Below, piece after piece: positions 18,994 through 28,341 of a stretch of 64,000 nt of DNA. Below the pieces are notes generated by a model. It was given only the letters and a program-made list of their open reading frames with translations, was not told where the DNA came from and did no database searches. This DNA is from Rhizobiales bacterium Y(2018) (GTDB lineage: Bacteria > Pseudomonadota > Alphaproteobacteria > Rhizobiales > Aestuariivirgaceae), in the NCBI GenBank assembly GCA_005502925.1, contig SCPD01000002.1:992001-1056000 (forward strand). Direction: 5' to 3'. Both the position numbers and the translations under genes were made by a program. Position 1 is the first letter of the stretch. Every line of letters begins with the position of its first letter.

Positions 18994-19070
18994 TGGCGCG
19001 CCCGAAAGGATTCGAACCTCTGACCCCCAGATTCGTAGTCTGGTGCTCTATCCAGCTGAGCTACGGGCGC
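18994..19070 (-). tRNA. tRNA-Arg (anticodon ACG)
   Basis: The 77-base minus-strand sequence folds as a cloverleaf: acceptor GCGCCCG with CGGGCGC, D arm with AGCTCAGCTGGATAGAGC, and anticodon stem CCAGA/TCTGG around CTACGAA with anticodon ACG. The T arm has GGTTCGAATCC, the discriminator is G, and CCA is encoded (18996-18994). Its 3' end faces the accessory region on the left, the usual orientation for an island inserted at a tRNA 3' end. Confidence 0.95.
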
Positions 19071-19299
19071 GCAATGGAATAAGGGGCGGCAAGCCGCCCG
19101 CGGGCGCACTCTCTAATACGGCTTTCCGGCAAAGGCAAGCCACGGATTTCACCAATCTTTTCGCTGGCCTATTTGGCCGCAAAGGCTCGACAGTCGGGAT
19201 GAGAAGGAGTGATGTTCGTGCCCGTGTGCGATTCCGCCGGAACTATTCTGGATTTCCCTGCTCCCTCGCCATCGGGGGGCCAAGCCCTTGATATTGTTC

Positions 19300-19385
19300 A
19301 GGCCGGCACTTTTTTCGCGAAATTTCCCTGTAATACCCTGTATTTCCCTGTATCCGGCCTGCAAGTTTCCTGTTTTCCCAGCCCG
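19300..19385. repeat. iterated TTTCCCTGTA short repeat, block 1
   Basis: Units such as AATTTCCCTGTA, ATACCCTGTA and TTTCCCTGTA follow each other at 10-12 base steps, ending against the stop of the P1 peptidase gene. The same motif family forms block 2 at 45744-45838. The rest of the 318 bases between the tRNA and the peptidase gene holds no gene. Confidence 0.5.
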
Positions 19386-19388
19386 CTT

Positions 19389-20447
19389 TCACAGTCTGAA
19401 CTTCTCGCGATACCCCGGAAACCCGCCCGTGCTCTCGGCCGCCCACAGCGCCCGGCCGATGGCCCGCGTCAATGTGTCGGCGGCGATGCTCCCCAAGGCC
19501 GCGACACCCATAGCGTGTTGCTCGGGCAGGGGCTTCCTGCCCGTCGAGAGGGCGAAGACCGTGTCGCCGTCGAAGGGCGTGTGGATCGGGTGGATGGCCC
19601 GCCCCAGGCCGTCTCTCGCCATGATGGCGAAGCGTTTCGCCTCGATTCGGCTCAGCGTCGCGTCCGTCGCCACCACCGCGATGGTCGTGTTCTGCGAGGG
19701 CTTCGGATCGAACTTGCTGTCTTCGAGGGGCGACGCATGCGGTCTTGCCCCCTCGCGCGGCGTGTCCGGCCCCATCTCGTCGTCGAGCGCCAGGTCGCGC
19801 GCCCACAGCCGCGACGTGCCCGGGATGACGCAGGAGCCGACCGAGTTCACCGCCACGATCGCGCCCACCGTGTAGTCGCGCCAGCGCGACGACGCGCTGC
19901 CGAGCCCGCCTTTGAGCCGCCCCGCTATCGCGCCGAGCCCGGCGCCTTTATTGCCGATCTCGAAATCATGCTTCGCCGCCTGAAGCGCCGCGAGCCCCAG
20001 CTCGCGATAGGGCGGGGCCTCGTCCGGCCATTTGGCGCCGCCATTCATGATGTCGAAGAGAATGGCCGACGGCACCACCGGGCAGGGCACCGGCTGGTTG
20101 CCGAAGGTGAAGCCCACCCCGCGTTTCGCCAGCTCGATGACGACGCTCGAGGCCGCGTCGAGCCCGAAGACCGAGCCGCCCGACAGCACCAGCCCATGCA
20201 CCGTCTCGATGAGATTGGCGGCATCGAGCGCCGCCGTCTCGCGGCTGCCGGGCGCGCCGCCGCCGATCTCGATCGCCGCCACCGCCGGCTCATCGGGCAG
20301 GATCACCGTCGTGCCGGTCAGCGCCAGCCAGTTTTCGGCATTGCCCACTTTGAGCCCCGCCACATCGGTGATGAGATTGCGCGGGCCGGGCCTGATCTCG
20401 TCGGATTTAGCCGTCAAGGGTGGACCTGCGCTCTGCGCGCTCGCCAC
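19389..20447 (-). CDS. P1-family peptidase (DmpA / L-aminopeptidase-D-esterase fold)
   Basis: P1 peptidases are self-cleaving Ntn-like enzymes that remove N-terminal residues or hydrolyse D-esters. The 352-residue protein carries the family blocks: NLITDVAGLKVGNAE near residue 24, IGGGAPGSRET, LSGGSVFGLDAASSV and NKGAGLGAIAGRLKGGLGSAS. The Ser after GGLG is the expected autocleavage nucleophile. The start at 20447 overlaps the 3' end of the upstream kinase gene by 41 bases, so the two are cotranscribed. Substrate unknown. Confidence 0.9.
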   Translation of the reverse strand: MASAQSAGPPLTAKSDEIRPGPRNLITDVAGLKVGNAENWLALTGTTVILPDEPAVAAIEIGGGAPGSRETAALDAANLIETVHGLVLSGGSVFGLDAASSVVIELAKRGVGFTFGNQPVPCPVVPSAILFDIMNGGAKWPDEAPPYRELGLAALQAAKHDFEIGNKGAGLGAIAGRLKGGLGSASSRWRDYTVGAIVAVNSVGSCVIPGTSRLWARDLALDDEMGPDTPREGARPHASPLEDSKFDPKPSQNTTIAVVATDATLSRIEAKRFAIMARDGLGRAIHPIHTPFDGDTVFALSTGRKPLPEQHAMGVAALGSIAADTLTRAIGRALWAAESTGGFPGYREKFRL

Positions 20448-21906
20448 GTTTGGGCGGCCGCACCTCGCTCACCCGGTCGGGCAAGGTCAGCATGAGGGTC
20501 GTGCCGTCGCGGCCCGTATGTGACATCCACAATTCGCCGCCATGGGCGCGCACCAGGTCGAAGGCGATGGCGAGGCCGAGCCCCGTGCCGCCCGGTTTCG
20601 CGGCACTCTGGAACGCCTCGAACAGCCGGCCCCGCACATGCTCGGGGATGCCGGGCCCGTTGTCGCTGACGCTCGCCGTGACGACCGATCCCTCGCGCCA
20701 CGCCTTGATCGTCACCACGCCGTCGCGCTCGGAGGGTGTTTCCTTCTGATGCTGCTCCAGCGCCTCGACCGCGTTGCGCGCCAGATTGGTCAGCACACGG
20801 AACAGCTGGTCGCGGTCGGCGTCCGCCGACAGCGTCTGCGGCACATTGTTGTAGAGCACGATGCGGCTCGACGCCTCGACGACGACGCCTTCGATCACCT
20901 CATCGACGAGCAGCGCCAGGATGAACTTGTCGCGTTTCGGCTTCGGCTCCTCGGCGCGGCCATATTTGAGCGTCTGCACGCACAGCGAGATCGCCCGGTC
21001 GAGCGAGAGGATGAGCTTCGGCGCGAATTTCTGCACCGTCGGGTCGTTCACCATCGACAAACGGTCGGAGATCAGATGCGCCGAGGACAGCATGTTGCGC
21101 AGGTCATGGCTGATCTTGCTGACCGCGAGGCCGAGCGCCGCCAGATGGCTCTTCTGATGCAGCGCCGAGGAGAGCTCCAGCTGCATATGGCGCAATTCGC
21201 GCTCCGCGATGCCGATCTCGTCGCTGCGTTTCGACGGCGCGATGATGCGCTCGGGGTTTTCCGGCGCCCCGGCATAGGCCTGCATATGTTCGGAGAGCCG
21301 GCGCATCGGCTTCACCAGCACCTGGTTCAGCGCGAGGAAGACGAGGCCGGCGACGAGGGCCGAAAGGAACAGCGACAACAGGAAGATGTTGAGCGCGTAG
21401 CGCAGCATCGCGGCGCGTAACGGCGCCTCCTCGAGCGCCACGTCGATGAGCTCGCCCGAGCTGTTGGGCGGCGTGTCGGTGACCCCGATCACCCGGCCAT
21501 TGCCGGCGATGAGGGCGCCGAAGGCATCATAGATGGCGGGCAGCGTCGAGCTCTCGCGCAGGTCGAAGCTCTCATCGATCATGTCATAGCTGTCGCTGCG
21601 CAGGATGAGCTGGCGCGAGTCGCCCTTCTTGAGCGACACGACCAGCACGCCCGCCCCGGCCAGCAGCTCGCTTTTCAGGTCCTCGGACAGCATCTGGTCG
21701 GGGGCGGCCTCGACGGCCAAAGCGGCGATCTCGGCCTGGGCGATCCGATTCTTGAGCCAGTTCAACCGGAAATTGGCGATGGAGGGCAGGAAGATCAGGA
21801 TTTCGCCCAGCATCACGAAGATAAGCGTCAGGCGCAGCAGCTTGCCCGACAGGCCCTGGAACGGGCCCGGGCTTTTCATGCGCTCGGCTGTGGCGGCGTC
21901 CGTCAT
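20407..21906 (-). CDS. sensor histidine kinase
   Basis: A 499-residue membrane sensor. TM1 is about residues 22-44 (LLRLTLIFVMLGEILIFL), followed by a periplasmic sensor region and TM2 about residues 172-194 (NIFLLSLFLSALVAGLVFLA). A HAMP segment and the dimerisation helix come next, with the phospho-accepting His in VSKISHDLRNMLSSAH. The ATPase domain has LTNLARNAVEAL (N box), DNGPGIP (G1) and GGTGLGLAIAFDLV (G2). No response regulator is adjacent, so its partner lies elsewhere. It shares an overlapping operon with the P1 peptidase, an association that may be only transcriptional. Confidence 0.93.
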   Translation of the reverse strand: MTDAATAERMKSPGPFQGLSGKLLRLTLIFVMLGEILIFLPSIANFRLNWLKNRIAQAEIAALAVEAAPDQMLSEDLKSELLAGAGVLVVSLKKGDSRQLILRSDSYDMIDESFDLRESSTLPAIYDAFGALIAGNGRVIGVTDTPPNSSGELIDVALEEAPLRAAMLRYALNIFLLSLFLSALVAGLVFLALNQVLVKPMRRLSEHMQAYAGAPENPERIIAPSKRSDEIGIAERELRHMQLELSSALHQKSHLAALGLAVSKISHDLRNMLSSAHLISDRLSMVNDPTVQKFAPKLILSLDRAISLCVQTLKYGRAEEPKPKRDKFILALLVDEVIEGVVVEASSRIVLYNNVPQTLSADADRDQLFRVLTNLARNAVEALEQHQKETPSERDGVVTIKAWREGSVVTASVSDNGPGIPEHVRGRLFEAFQSAAKPGGTGLGLAIAFDLVRAHGGELWMSHTGRDGTTLMLTLPDRVSEVRPPKRGERAERRSTLDG

Positions 21907-22182
21907 TATGGCGGTTACACTAACACCCCGGACGGAAAGGAAAAAGTGGAGTTACGGCGCGGCCTTAACGGGTGCCCCTGGGGCGGAATCCGGGCCTTGG
22001 TGACGCAGGCGCCCTGGCGATCGCGGGAAATATCGGGTGAAGATTGACTTTGCTCGCCTTTTCACCCTATATGCCGCGCCATTCCAGAAGCGAGTGAATT
22101 GTCCCCTCGCGGCGCTCTCCGGGCCGGCTGCCCGGTCCGTGGATCGAGCGCCAGGACAGGGGACTGACGACGGAGAAAGATT

Positions 22183-22317
22183 GTGAAGCGCACTTATCAA
22201 CCCTCGAAGCTTGTCCGCAAGCGCCGCCATGGCTTCCGGGCCCGCATGGCCACCACGGGCGGCCGCAAGGTGATCGCGCGCCGCCGGTCGCAAGGCCGTA
22301 AGCGGCTGTCCGCGTAA
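22183..22317 (+). CDS. rpmH: 50S ribosomal protein L34
   Basis: The 44-residue basic product reads [20 protein letters not shown] and ends in a Lys/Arg-rich tail (GRKRLSA), the universal L34 sequence. It binds 23S rRNA in the large subunit. The start codon is GTG 22183, preceded by GGAGAAAG. It is the first gene of the rpmH-rnpA-yidC-yihA run that is conserved in alphaproteobacteria. A 14-base gap separates it from rnpA. Confidence 0.98.
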   Translation: MKRTYQPSKLVRKRRHGFRARMATTGGRKVIARRRSQGRKRLSA

Positions 22318-22331
22318 CGCGGACGGGGCCG

Positions 22332-22682
22332 TTGAGCCCCAACCAGCCGATCGAGCGCATCGTGAAGCGGCAGGATTTTCTCGCCGCCGCGAAAGCCAAT
22401 ACCTTCGCCGCCAAAGGCGTGGTCGTGCAGATGCGCGACCGCAAGGATGAAAGACCGGCCCGCGCCGGCTTCACCGTCACCAAGAAACTCGGCGGCGCGG
22501 TGACGCGCAACCGGATCAAGCGGCGCTTGCGCGAGGCGGCCCGCCTCACGCTGCCCGAGCTTGCTGAACCTGGCCATGACTATGTGCTGATCGGCAGGGC
22601 CCAAGGCCTCGAAAGGCCGTTTTCAAGCCTTCAAAATGACATTAGGACAGCCTTGAAAAGGCTGCACACCACCGACCGGTGA
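22332..22682 (+). CDS. rnpA: ribonuclease P protein component
   Basis: The 116-residue basic protein is the protein subunit of RNase P, which matures tRNA 5' ends with the catalytic RNA. It contains the family signature around RNRIKRRLREAARL (the RNR motif that contacts the RNA) and a preceding ARAGFTVTKKLGGAV strand pair. TTG 22332 is the start that gives the normal N-terminus; no ATG is suitably placed. It follows rpmH and precedes yidC by 12 bases, the standard order. Confidence 0.95.
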   Translation: MSPNQPIERIVKRQDFLAAAKANTFAAKGVVVQMRDRKDERPARAGFTVTKKLGGAVTRNRIKRRLREAARLTLPELAEPGHDYVLIGRAQGLERPFSSLQNDIRTALKRLHTTDR

Positions 22683-22694
22683 ACGGGACTGCCC

Positions 22695-24500
22695 ATGCAG
22701 CATGATAACAAGAATTTCATTCTCGCCATCGTCCTCTCCATGGCGATCATCTTCGGCTGGCAATATTTTTATGCGGCGCCGACGCAGAAGAAGCTCGAGC
22801 AGCAGACTCAGCAGCAGACCCAGGTGACGGGCGGCCAGCAGCAGCCGGGCGCCGTCGTTCCGGGCACCCAGGCGGCACCCGTCGTCCCGCGCGAGACCGC
22901 CATCGCTTCGGCCAAGCGCATCACGATCGAAACCCCGGTCATCGACGGCTCCATCAATCTCACCGGCGCCCGCTTCGACGACATCCGCTTCAAGAACTAC
23001 CGCGAGACGGTCGACCCGAAGAGCCCGGAGATCGCGCTTCTCAACCCGCTCGGCACCCCGCATGGCTATTTCGCCGAGCACGGCTTCATCCCCGCCGCCG
23101 GCACCACGGTGAAGCTGCCCGACCTCAATACCGAATGGCAGGCCCCGGCCGACGCCGCTCTGGCGCCCGGCAAGCCACTCGTCCTCACCTGGGACAATGG
23201 CGAAGGCCTCACCTTCACCCGCACCATCTCGGTCGATGAGGACTATCTCTTCACCGTGAAGCAGGACGTCGTGAACAAGAGCGCCAATGCGGTGTCGCTC
23301 TTCCCCTATGCCCGCCTGCTCCGCCAGGGCACCCCCAAGGTCGACGGCATCTATGTGCTGTTCGAAGGCCTGATCGGCGTCCTCGGCGGCAAGCTGCACG
23401 AGGTCCACTATTCCGACATCAAGGAAGAGGGCAAGAAGATGCCGGTCGACACGACCGGCGGCTGGCTGGGCTTCACCGACAAATATTGGGCGACCGCCCT
23501 CATTCCGGATCAGTCCCAGGACCTCACCGGCACCTTCCAGCACGTCACCGCCGGTGGCGGCGACAGCTACCAGGCCGACTATCTCGGCAAGACCGCCATC
23601 ACCGTCCCGGCCGGCGGCAGCGCCTCTTATGAGGACCGTCTCTTCGCCGGCGCCAAGGTGGTGCAGAACATCAATGCCATCGGCGAGAAATACAAGATCG
23701 ACCGCTTCGATCTGATGATCGACTGGGGCTGGTTCTGGTTCCTGACCAAGCCGCTGTTCTGGCTGCTCGAGCTCATCAAGTCCTATATCGGCAATTTCGG
23801 CGTCGCCATTCTCATCGTCACCGTCATCGTCAAGCTCCTGTTCTTCCCGCTGCAGAACAAGTCTTACGAGTCGATGAGCAAGATGAAGAAGCTGCAGCCC
23901 GAGATGGAGAAGATCAAGAAGCTCCATCCCGACGACCGCATGAAGCAGCAGCAGGAGATGATGGCGCTCTACAAGCGCGAGAAGGTCTCGCCGCTGTCGG
24001 GCTGTTTGCCCATCCTCATCGCCATCCCGGTATTCTTCGCGCTCTACAAGGTGATCTATGTCACCATCGAGTTGCGCCATGCGCCGTTCTTCGGCTGGAT
24101 CCGGGACCTTTCGGCGCATGATCCGACCAGCCTCTTCAACCTGTTCGGCCTCATCCCGTGGGATCCCTCGACCGTGCCGGTGTTCGGCCACTATCTGATG
24201 CTGGGCGTCTGGCCGATCATCATGGGCATCACCATGTGGCTGCAGATGCGTCTCAACCCGACGCCGCCGGATCCGATCCAGGCCCAGCTCTTCAACTGGA
24301 TGCCGCTCCTGTTCACCTTCATGCTCGCCTCCTTCCCGGCCGGCCTGGTGATCTATTGGGCGTGGAACAACTTCCTCTCCATCCTGCAGCAGAGCTACAT
24401 CATGCGGCGCCAGGGGGTCGAGGTGAACTTCTTCGGCAATATCCGCGACAGCCTGCCTTTCCTCAAACGCAAGAGCAGTAGCGGGAGCACCACCGGGTGA
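22695..24500 (+). CDS. yidC: membrane protein insertase YidC
   Basis: YidC inserts and folds inner-membrane proteins, with or without SecYEG. The 601-residue product has an N-terminal helix (NFILAIVLSMAIIFGWQYFY), a Gln/Pro-rich linker and the large periplasmic beta domain. The conserved C-terminal five-helix core starts near residue 360 (FGVAILIVTVIVKLLFFPLQ). The cytoplasmic hairpin has MKKLQPEMEKIKKLHPDDR, and later helices include MPLLFTFMLASFPAGLVIYW. The stop overlaps the next gene by four bases (GTGA). Confidence 0.97.
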   Translation: MQHDNKNFILAIVLSMAIIFGWQYFYAAPTQKKLEQQTQQQTQVTGGQQQPGAVVPGTQAAPVVPRETAIASAKRITIETPVIDGSINLTGARFDDIRFKNYRETVDPKSPEIALLNPLGTPHGYFAEHGFIPAAGTTVKLPDLNTEWQAPADAALAPGKPLVLTWDNGEGLTFTRTISVDEDYLFTVKQDVVNKSANAVSLFPYARLLRQGTPKVDGIYVLFEGLIGVLGGKLHEVHYSDIKEEGKKMPVDTTGGWLGFTDKYWATALIPDQSQDLTGTFQHVTAGGGDSYQADYLGKTAITVPAGGSASYEDRLFAGAKVVQNINAIGEKYKIDRFDLMIDWGWFWFLTKPLFWLLELIKSYIGNFGVAILIVTVIVKLLFFPLQNKSYESMSKMKKLQPEMEKIKKLHPDDRMKQQQEMMALYKREKVSPLSGCLPILIAIPVFFALYKVIYVTIELRHAPFFGWIRDLSAHDPTSLFNLFGLIPWDPSTVPVFGHYLMLGVWPIIMGITMWLQMRLNPTPPDPIQAQLFNWMPLLFTFMLASFPAGLVIYWAWNNFLSILQQSYIMRRQGVEVNFFGNIRDSLPFLKRKSSSGSTTG

Positions 24501-25144
24501 CGGTGGAGTGGAGCGCCGATCAGCTGGAACGGGGCAGGCTCCTTTTCGCGGGGCCTGCCTCTTTCGTCATGGGCGTGGCGATTCCCGATCAGCTGCCGGA
24601 CGTGAACGGCGTCGAGATCGCCTTTGCCGGGCGCTCCAATGCCGGCAAGTCCTCGCTCATCAATGCGCTCACCGGCCATAAGGAGCTGGCGCGCGCCTCC
24701 AATACGCCCGGCCGTACGCGCGAGCTCAATTTCTTCGACATCGGCGCCGGCAAGCTGACGCTGGTGGACATGCCGGGCTATGGCTATGCCAAGGCGGCCA
24801 AGGTCGAGGTCAAGAAGTGGCAGGGGCTGCTCAGGACCTATCTCCGCGCCCGACCGGGCCTCACCCGCGTCTTCGTGCTGGTCGATGCCCGCCACGGCGT
24901 CATCGGGACCGATCTCGAGATGTTCAAGCTGCTCGACGAGAGCGCCGTCACCTTCCAGATCGTGCTCACCAAGGGCGACAAGATTCTCAGCCGGGATGAG
25001 CCGGAGCTTCTGGAGAAGACCCGCGCCATCGCCAAGAAACGGCCCGCCGCCTTCCCCGACGTGCATCTGACCTCGAGTGTGACCGGGCGCGGCTTCCCGG
25101 AATTGCGCGCCGAGATCGCGGGGCTTGTGAGCGGGCGCAATTGA
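24497..25144 (+). CDS. yihA: ribosome biogenesis GTP-binding protein EngB/YsxC
   Basis: The 215-residue GTPase helps late assembly of the 50S subunit. The GTP motifs are clear: G1 GRSNAGKSSL near residue 41, G3 DMPGYG, G4 TKGDK and a following SSVTGRG (G5). The N-terminal FAGPASFVMG and the LPDVNGVEIAFAG strand are typical for the family. GTG 24497 overlaps the yidC stop, indicating translational coupling. Confidence 0.95.
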   Translation: MTVEWSADQLERGRLLFAGPASFVMGVAIPDQLPDVNGVEIAFAGRSNAGKSSLINALTGHKELARASNTPGRTRELNFFDIGAGKLTLVDMPGYGYAKAAKVEVKKWQGLLRTYLRARPGLTRVFVLVDARHGVIGTDLEMFKLLDESAVTFQIVLTKGDKILSRDEPELLEKTRAIAKKRPAAFPDVHLTSSVTGRGFPELRAEIAGLVSGRN

Positions 25145-25186
25145 AGTATAAGCGCATCGGTTTTTCTGATCCGGGACTACGCAGCC

Positions 25187-26083
25187 ATGTCCGAGACTTC
25201 CGCCACCGAAACCGCCCGCATCCTTTCTGAAGCCTTGCCCTTCCTGCAGCGTTATGACGATCAGGTCGTGGTGGTGAAATATGGCGGCCACGCCATGGTC
25301 GACCCTGAGCTGGCGCGCAAATTCGCCCGCGACATGGTCATGCTCAAGCTGTGCGGCATCCACCCCGTCGTGGTGCATGGCGGCGGTCCGCAGATCAACC
25401 GGCTGCTCGACAAGCTGCAGGTGAAGTCCGAGTTCCGCGAGGGCCTGCGCGTCACCGACAAGGAGACGATGGAAGTGGTCGAGATGGTTCTCGCCGGCTC
25501 GATCAACAAGTCGATCGTCGGCCTCATCCAGTCGGCCGGCGGCCGCGCCGTCGGCATTTCCGGCAAGGACGGCAACCTGCTCATGACCGAGCGCTTCACC
25601 AAGACCAAGGTGAACGCCGAGACCGGGCAGACCGAGACGATCGATTTCGGCTATGTCGGCGAGCCGCACCGGGTCAATACCGAGATCCTGCAGACCATCA
25701 TTCACAGCGACGCCATCCCGGTCATAGCGCCGGTCGGCGTCGGCATGGACGGTGAAAGCTACAATGTGAATGCCGACACCGCGGCGGGCGCCATCGCCAT
25801 GGCGCTGCATGCCAAGCGCCTGTTGCTGCTCACCGACGTGGCGGGAGTGCTCGACAAGAACAAGGAGCTCATCCACGAGCTGACGCTCGCCGGCATTCCG
25901 AAGCTCATCGCGGAGGGCACCATCACCGGCGGCATGATCCCCAAAATCGAAAGCTGCGTCTCGGTGGTCGAATCGGGTGTCGAGGGCGTCATCATCCTCG
26001 ATGGCCGCGTGCCGCACAGCGTGCTGCTCGAGCTCTTCACCCCGCACGGCGTCGGCACCCGCGTGTCGCGTTCAGGTGTGTAA
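25187..26083 (+). CDS. argB: acetylglutamate kinase
   Basis: ArgB phosphorylates N-acetylglutamate in the second step of arginine synthesis. The 298-residue cytosolic protein has the amino-acid-kinase motifs: [10 protein letters not shown] near residue 28, [14 protein letters not shown] (substrate loop), [29 protein letters not shown] and [14 protein letters not shown]. Length is normal. Arginine-sensitive forms have an extra N-terminal helix; the first 20 residues here ([18 protein letters not shown]) fit that, so feedback control is plausible. It lies in the conserved yihA-argB-HAD-dapD order. Confidence 0.96.
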   Translation: MSETSATETARILSEALPFLQRYDDQVVVVKYGGHAMVDPELARKFARDMVMLKLCGIHPVVVHGGGPQINRLLDKLQVKSEFREGLRVTDKETMEVVEMVLAGSINKSIVGLIQSAGGRAVGISGKDGNLLMTERFTKTKVNAETGQTETIDFGYVGEPHRVNTEILQTIIHSDAIPVIAPVGVGMDGESYNVNADTAAGAIAMALHAKRLLLLTDVAGVLDKNKELIHELTLAGIPKLIAEGTITGGMIPKIESCVSVVESGVEGVIILDGRVPHSVLLELFTPHGVGTRVSRSGV

Positions 26084-26096
26084 GGATGCGCGAATC

Positions 26097-26801
26097 TTGA
26101 CCGGCAAACTCACCAGAGGCTTCGATCATATCGACACCTGGATCTTCGATCTGGACAACACGCTCTATCCGGCGAGTTGCCGGCTGTTCGACCAGATCGA
26201 CGTCAAGATCGGCGCCTTCGTGTCGAACCTGCTCGGCATCGACGCGGCCGAGGCGCGGCGCATCCAGAAGGCCTATTTCTACGAATACGGCACGACGTTG
26301 CGCGGCCTGATGAGCGAGCACAAGGTGGCGCCCGAGGCGTTCCTCGATTTCGTGCATGACATCGATCACTCGCCGGTGCCGGCCAACCGGCTTCTCGACG
26401 AGGCGCTGCATGCGCTGCCCGGCCGCAAGCTGATCTTCACCAACGGCACCGTCGCCCATGCCCAGGCGGTTCTGGCCCGCATCGGCGTCACCCATCATTT
26501 CGGCGACATTTTCGATATCGTCCATTCCGACTACATCCCCAAGCCGGCCATCGGGCCCTATCGCAAATTCATCGCCCAGACCGGCATCGATCCGACCCGT
26601 TCGTCGATGTTCGAGGACATCGCCCGCAATCTCGAGGCGCCGCATGAGCTCGGCATGACGACCGTGCTGGTGACGTCCCCCGACAATACCGATGCCAAGC
26701 ACCTCAACAGCCTGCATGGCGGGGCCGGCGAGGCCCATGTCCATCACGTGACCGACGATATCGCCGCTTTTCTGGCCAGGCTGGTCGCCGATCGCAATTG
26801 A
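26097..26801 (+). CDS. HAD-family pyrimidine 5'-nucleotidase-like phosphatase
   Basis: The 234-residue protein has the haloacid-dehalogenase phosphatase motifs: IFDLDNTLYP near residue 19 (both aspartates), FTNGT (motif II), IPKPAIGPY (motif III Lys) and FEDIARNLEAP (motif IV acidic pair). This combination is characteristic of the Sdt1/Phm8-type nucleotidases that dephosphorylate UMP or CMP. TTG 26097, ten bases after AGGA, is the start that gives the normal length; an ATG nearby is out of frame. It is found beside argB and dapD across the Hyphomicrobiales. Confidence 0.88.
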   Translation: MTGKLTRGFDHIDTWIFDLDNTLYPASCRLFDQIDVKIGAFVSNLLGIDAAEARRIQKAYFYEYGTTLRGLMSEHKVAPEAFLDFVHDIDHSPVPANRLLDEALHALPGRKLIFTNGTVAHAQAVLARIGVTHHFGDIFDIVHSDYIPKPAIGPYRKFIAQTGIDPTRSSMFEDIARNLEAPHELGMTTVLVTSPDNTDAKHLNSLHGGAGEAHVHHVTDDIAAFLARLVADRN

Positions 26802-26855
26802 CTTGGAGCCGGTGCGCGCTAGTTTCCGCCGGATGATGATTTAGAGGGAAGAACC

Positions 26856-27692
26856 ATGGCTGACCTGCAATCCACCATCGAAGCCGCCTGGGACGAGCGC
26901 GACAAGATCTCCTTCAAGACCAAGGGCGCTGTCCGCAAAGCGGTGGATCAGGCGTTGATTCAACTCGACCAGGGCAAGGCGCGCGTCGCCGAGAAGAACG
27001 GCGACCAGTGGACGGTCAATCAGTGGCTCAAGAAGGCGGTGCTTCTGTCCTTCCGCCTCAACGACATGGCGATCATCGGCGGCGCCCCGGGCAAGGCTAA
27101 GTGGTGGGACAAGGTGCCGTCCAAGTTCGACGGCTGGACCGCCACGCAGTTCCGCAAGGCCGGCTTCCGCGCCGTGCCGGGCGCCATCGTGCGCCGCTCC
27201 GCCTATATTGCCCCCGGCGTCGTGCTGATGCCGTCCTTCGTCAATCTCGGCGCTCATGTCGATCAGGGCACCATGGTCGACACCTGGGCGACGGTCGGCT
27301 CCTGCGCCCAGATCGGCAAGAACGTCCATCTTTCGGGCGGTGTCGGTATTGGCGGCGTGCTCGAGCCGATGCAGGCCGGTCCCACCATCATCGAGGATAA
27401 CTGCTTCATCGGCGCCCGCTCGGAAGTGGTCGAGGGCTGCATCGTCGGCGAGGGCTCGGTCCTCGGCATGGGCGTCTATATCGGCCAGTCGACCAAGATC
27501 ATCGACCGCGCCACCGGCGAGGTCTTCATGGGCCGCGTGCCGCCTTATTCGGTGGTCGTGTCGGGCAGCCTGCCGGGCAAGCCGCTGCCCAATGGCGAGC
27601 CGGGCCCCAGCCTCTATTGCGCGGTGATCGTCAAGCGCGTCGATGAGAGGACGCGCTCCAAGACCGGCATCAACGAGTTGTTGCGCGACTGA
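26856..27692 (+). CDS. dapD: 2,3,4,5-tetrahydropyridine-2,6-dicarboxylate N-succinyltransferase
   Basis: DapD adds a succinyl group in the succinylase branch of lysine and diaminopimelate synthesis. The 278-residue cytosolic protein has a helical N-terminal domain followed by the left-handed beta-helix of hexapeptide repeats ([20 protein letters not shown], then [20 protein letters not shown]). Active-site residues include the Asp in VDTWATVGS and the Glu in GARSEVVEG. It begins behind GAGGGAAG. The later pathway gene dapE is 1.9 kb downstream. Confidence 0.97.
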   Translation: MADLQSTIEAAWDERDKISFKTKGAVRKAVDQALIQLDQGKARVAEKNGDQWTVNQWLKKAVLLSFRLNDMAIIGGAPGKAKWWDKVPSKFDGWTATQFRKAGFRAVPGAIVRRSAYIAPGVVLMPSFVNLGAHVDQGTMVDTWATVGSCAQIGKNVHLSGGVGIGGVLEPMQAGPTIIEDNCFIGARSEVVEGCIVGEGSVLGMGVYIGQSTKIIDRATGEVFMGRVPPYSVVVSGSLPGKPLPNGEPGPSLYCAVIVKRVDERTRSKTGINELLRD

Positions 27693-27698
27693 ACTCGC

Positions 27699-27724
27699 AG
27701 GCCTTCAAGCGACAAGGCCTTTCC
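27699..27724. terminator. short hairpin after dapD
   Basis: AGGCCTT and AAGGCCT around an eight-base loop, followed by TTCC. It lies between the convergent dapD and the next gene; moderate strength. Confidence 0.4.
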
Positions 27725-27733
27725 ACCAGAGCC

Positions 27734-28150
27734 TTAACGCACTGCCGGCTGCTGCCGGTGGACGTCGAGATCGACGCCGATATATTCGGCGGCCTTCTGA
27801 TTGACCTCCGGACTGTCGAAGAAACGGTAACCGGCTTCGATCAATCGGCTCGTATATTGCCGGTTGTACATGAAGCTGACGATGATCTGCCAGATTCCGA
27901 GGGTGACGATCGAAAAGAGCAGATGGAGTGCGGCGACGCCCAGCTCGCCGCGCAGCAGCGGCACCCACCAGCCGAAGAAGAAATAAGTCCAGGAGAAGCC
28001 GAAGAAGCCGGTCTTGATCTGTCCGGTGGTGGGGTTCTTCATGGTGACGCGCTTGGCACCGATGCCGCAGACTTTCAGGATGATCGGCAGTGCGACCAGG
28101 ACGAGCAGAACAATGATACCTACGATGGCCGATGCGGCATCTTCATCCAT
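27734..28150 (-). CDS. membrane protein with HrgC/DUF2628-like arrangement
   Basis: The 138-residue protein has a hydrophobic N-terminal helix (IVGIIVLLVLVALPIILKVC) and a short basic loop. The segment GFFGFSWTYFFFGWWVPLLRG and a third helix (LHLLFSIVTLGIWQIIVSFM) follow, then a Tyr/Arg-rich C-terminus. The GFSWxxFFFGxxxPLxRG pattern occurs in small membrane proteins described as HrgC or DUF2628-like, with unknown function. It lies between dapD and two DUF805 proteins, forming a group of three small membrane protein genes within the lysine gene neighbourhood. Confidence 0.6.
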   Translation of the reverse strand: MDEDAASAIVGIIVLLVLVALPIILKVCGIGAKRVTMKNPTTGQIKTGFFGFSWTYFFFGWWVPLLRGELGVAALHLLFSIVTLGIWQIIVSFMYNRQYTSRLIEAGYRFFDSPEVNQKAAEYIGVDLDVHRQQPAVR

Positions 28151-28341
28151 ATTCTATTCCCCAGCTCTTTCCGATGGTTATCGGGAGACCTTACTCGATT
28201 CTTCCCTTGCGCAATAGTCGCCGCCGTCCGCCATTTGTTAACGGACTGTTGCTGCCCCAAATTAATTTTATCCTTCTGATTTTACGTGGACTTAAAGGGC
28301 ACCAAGGTAAGTGTCGCCCATAACATCGCGAGGGGCGGACC

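Noticed and set aside
19209-20495. 428-codon plus-strand frame opposite the P1 peptidase
   Set aside because: Arg/Pro-rich low-complexity translation with no domain; the minus-strand peptidase has complete family blocks.
22623-24191. 522-codon open frame on the minus strand opposite yidC
   Set aside because: The composition is that of an antisense shadow in GC-rich DNA, and yidC on the plus strand has all family motifs.
24395-26047. 550-codon open frame on the minus strand opposite engB and argB
   Set aside because: It spans two genes with clear motifs and consists of Asp/Gly/Arg/Leu-rich antisense sequence.
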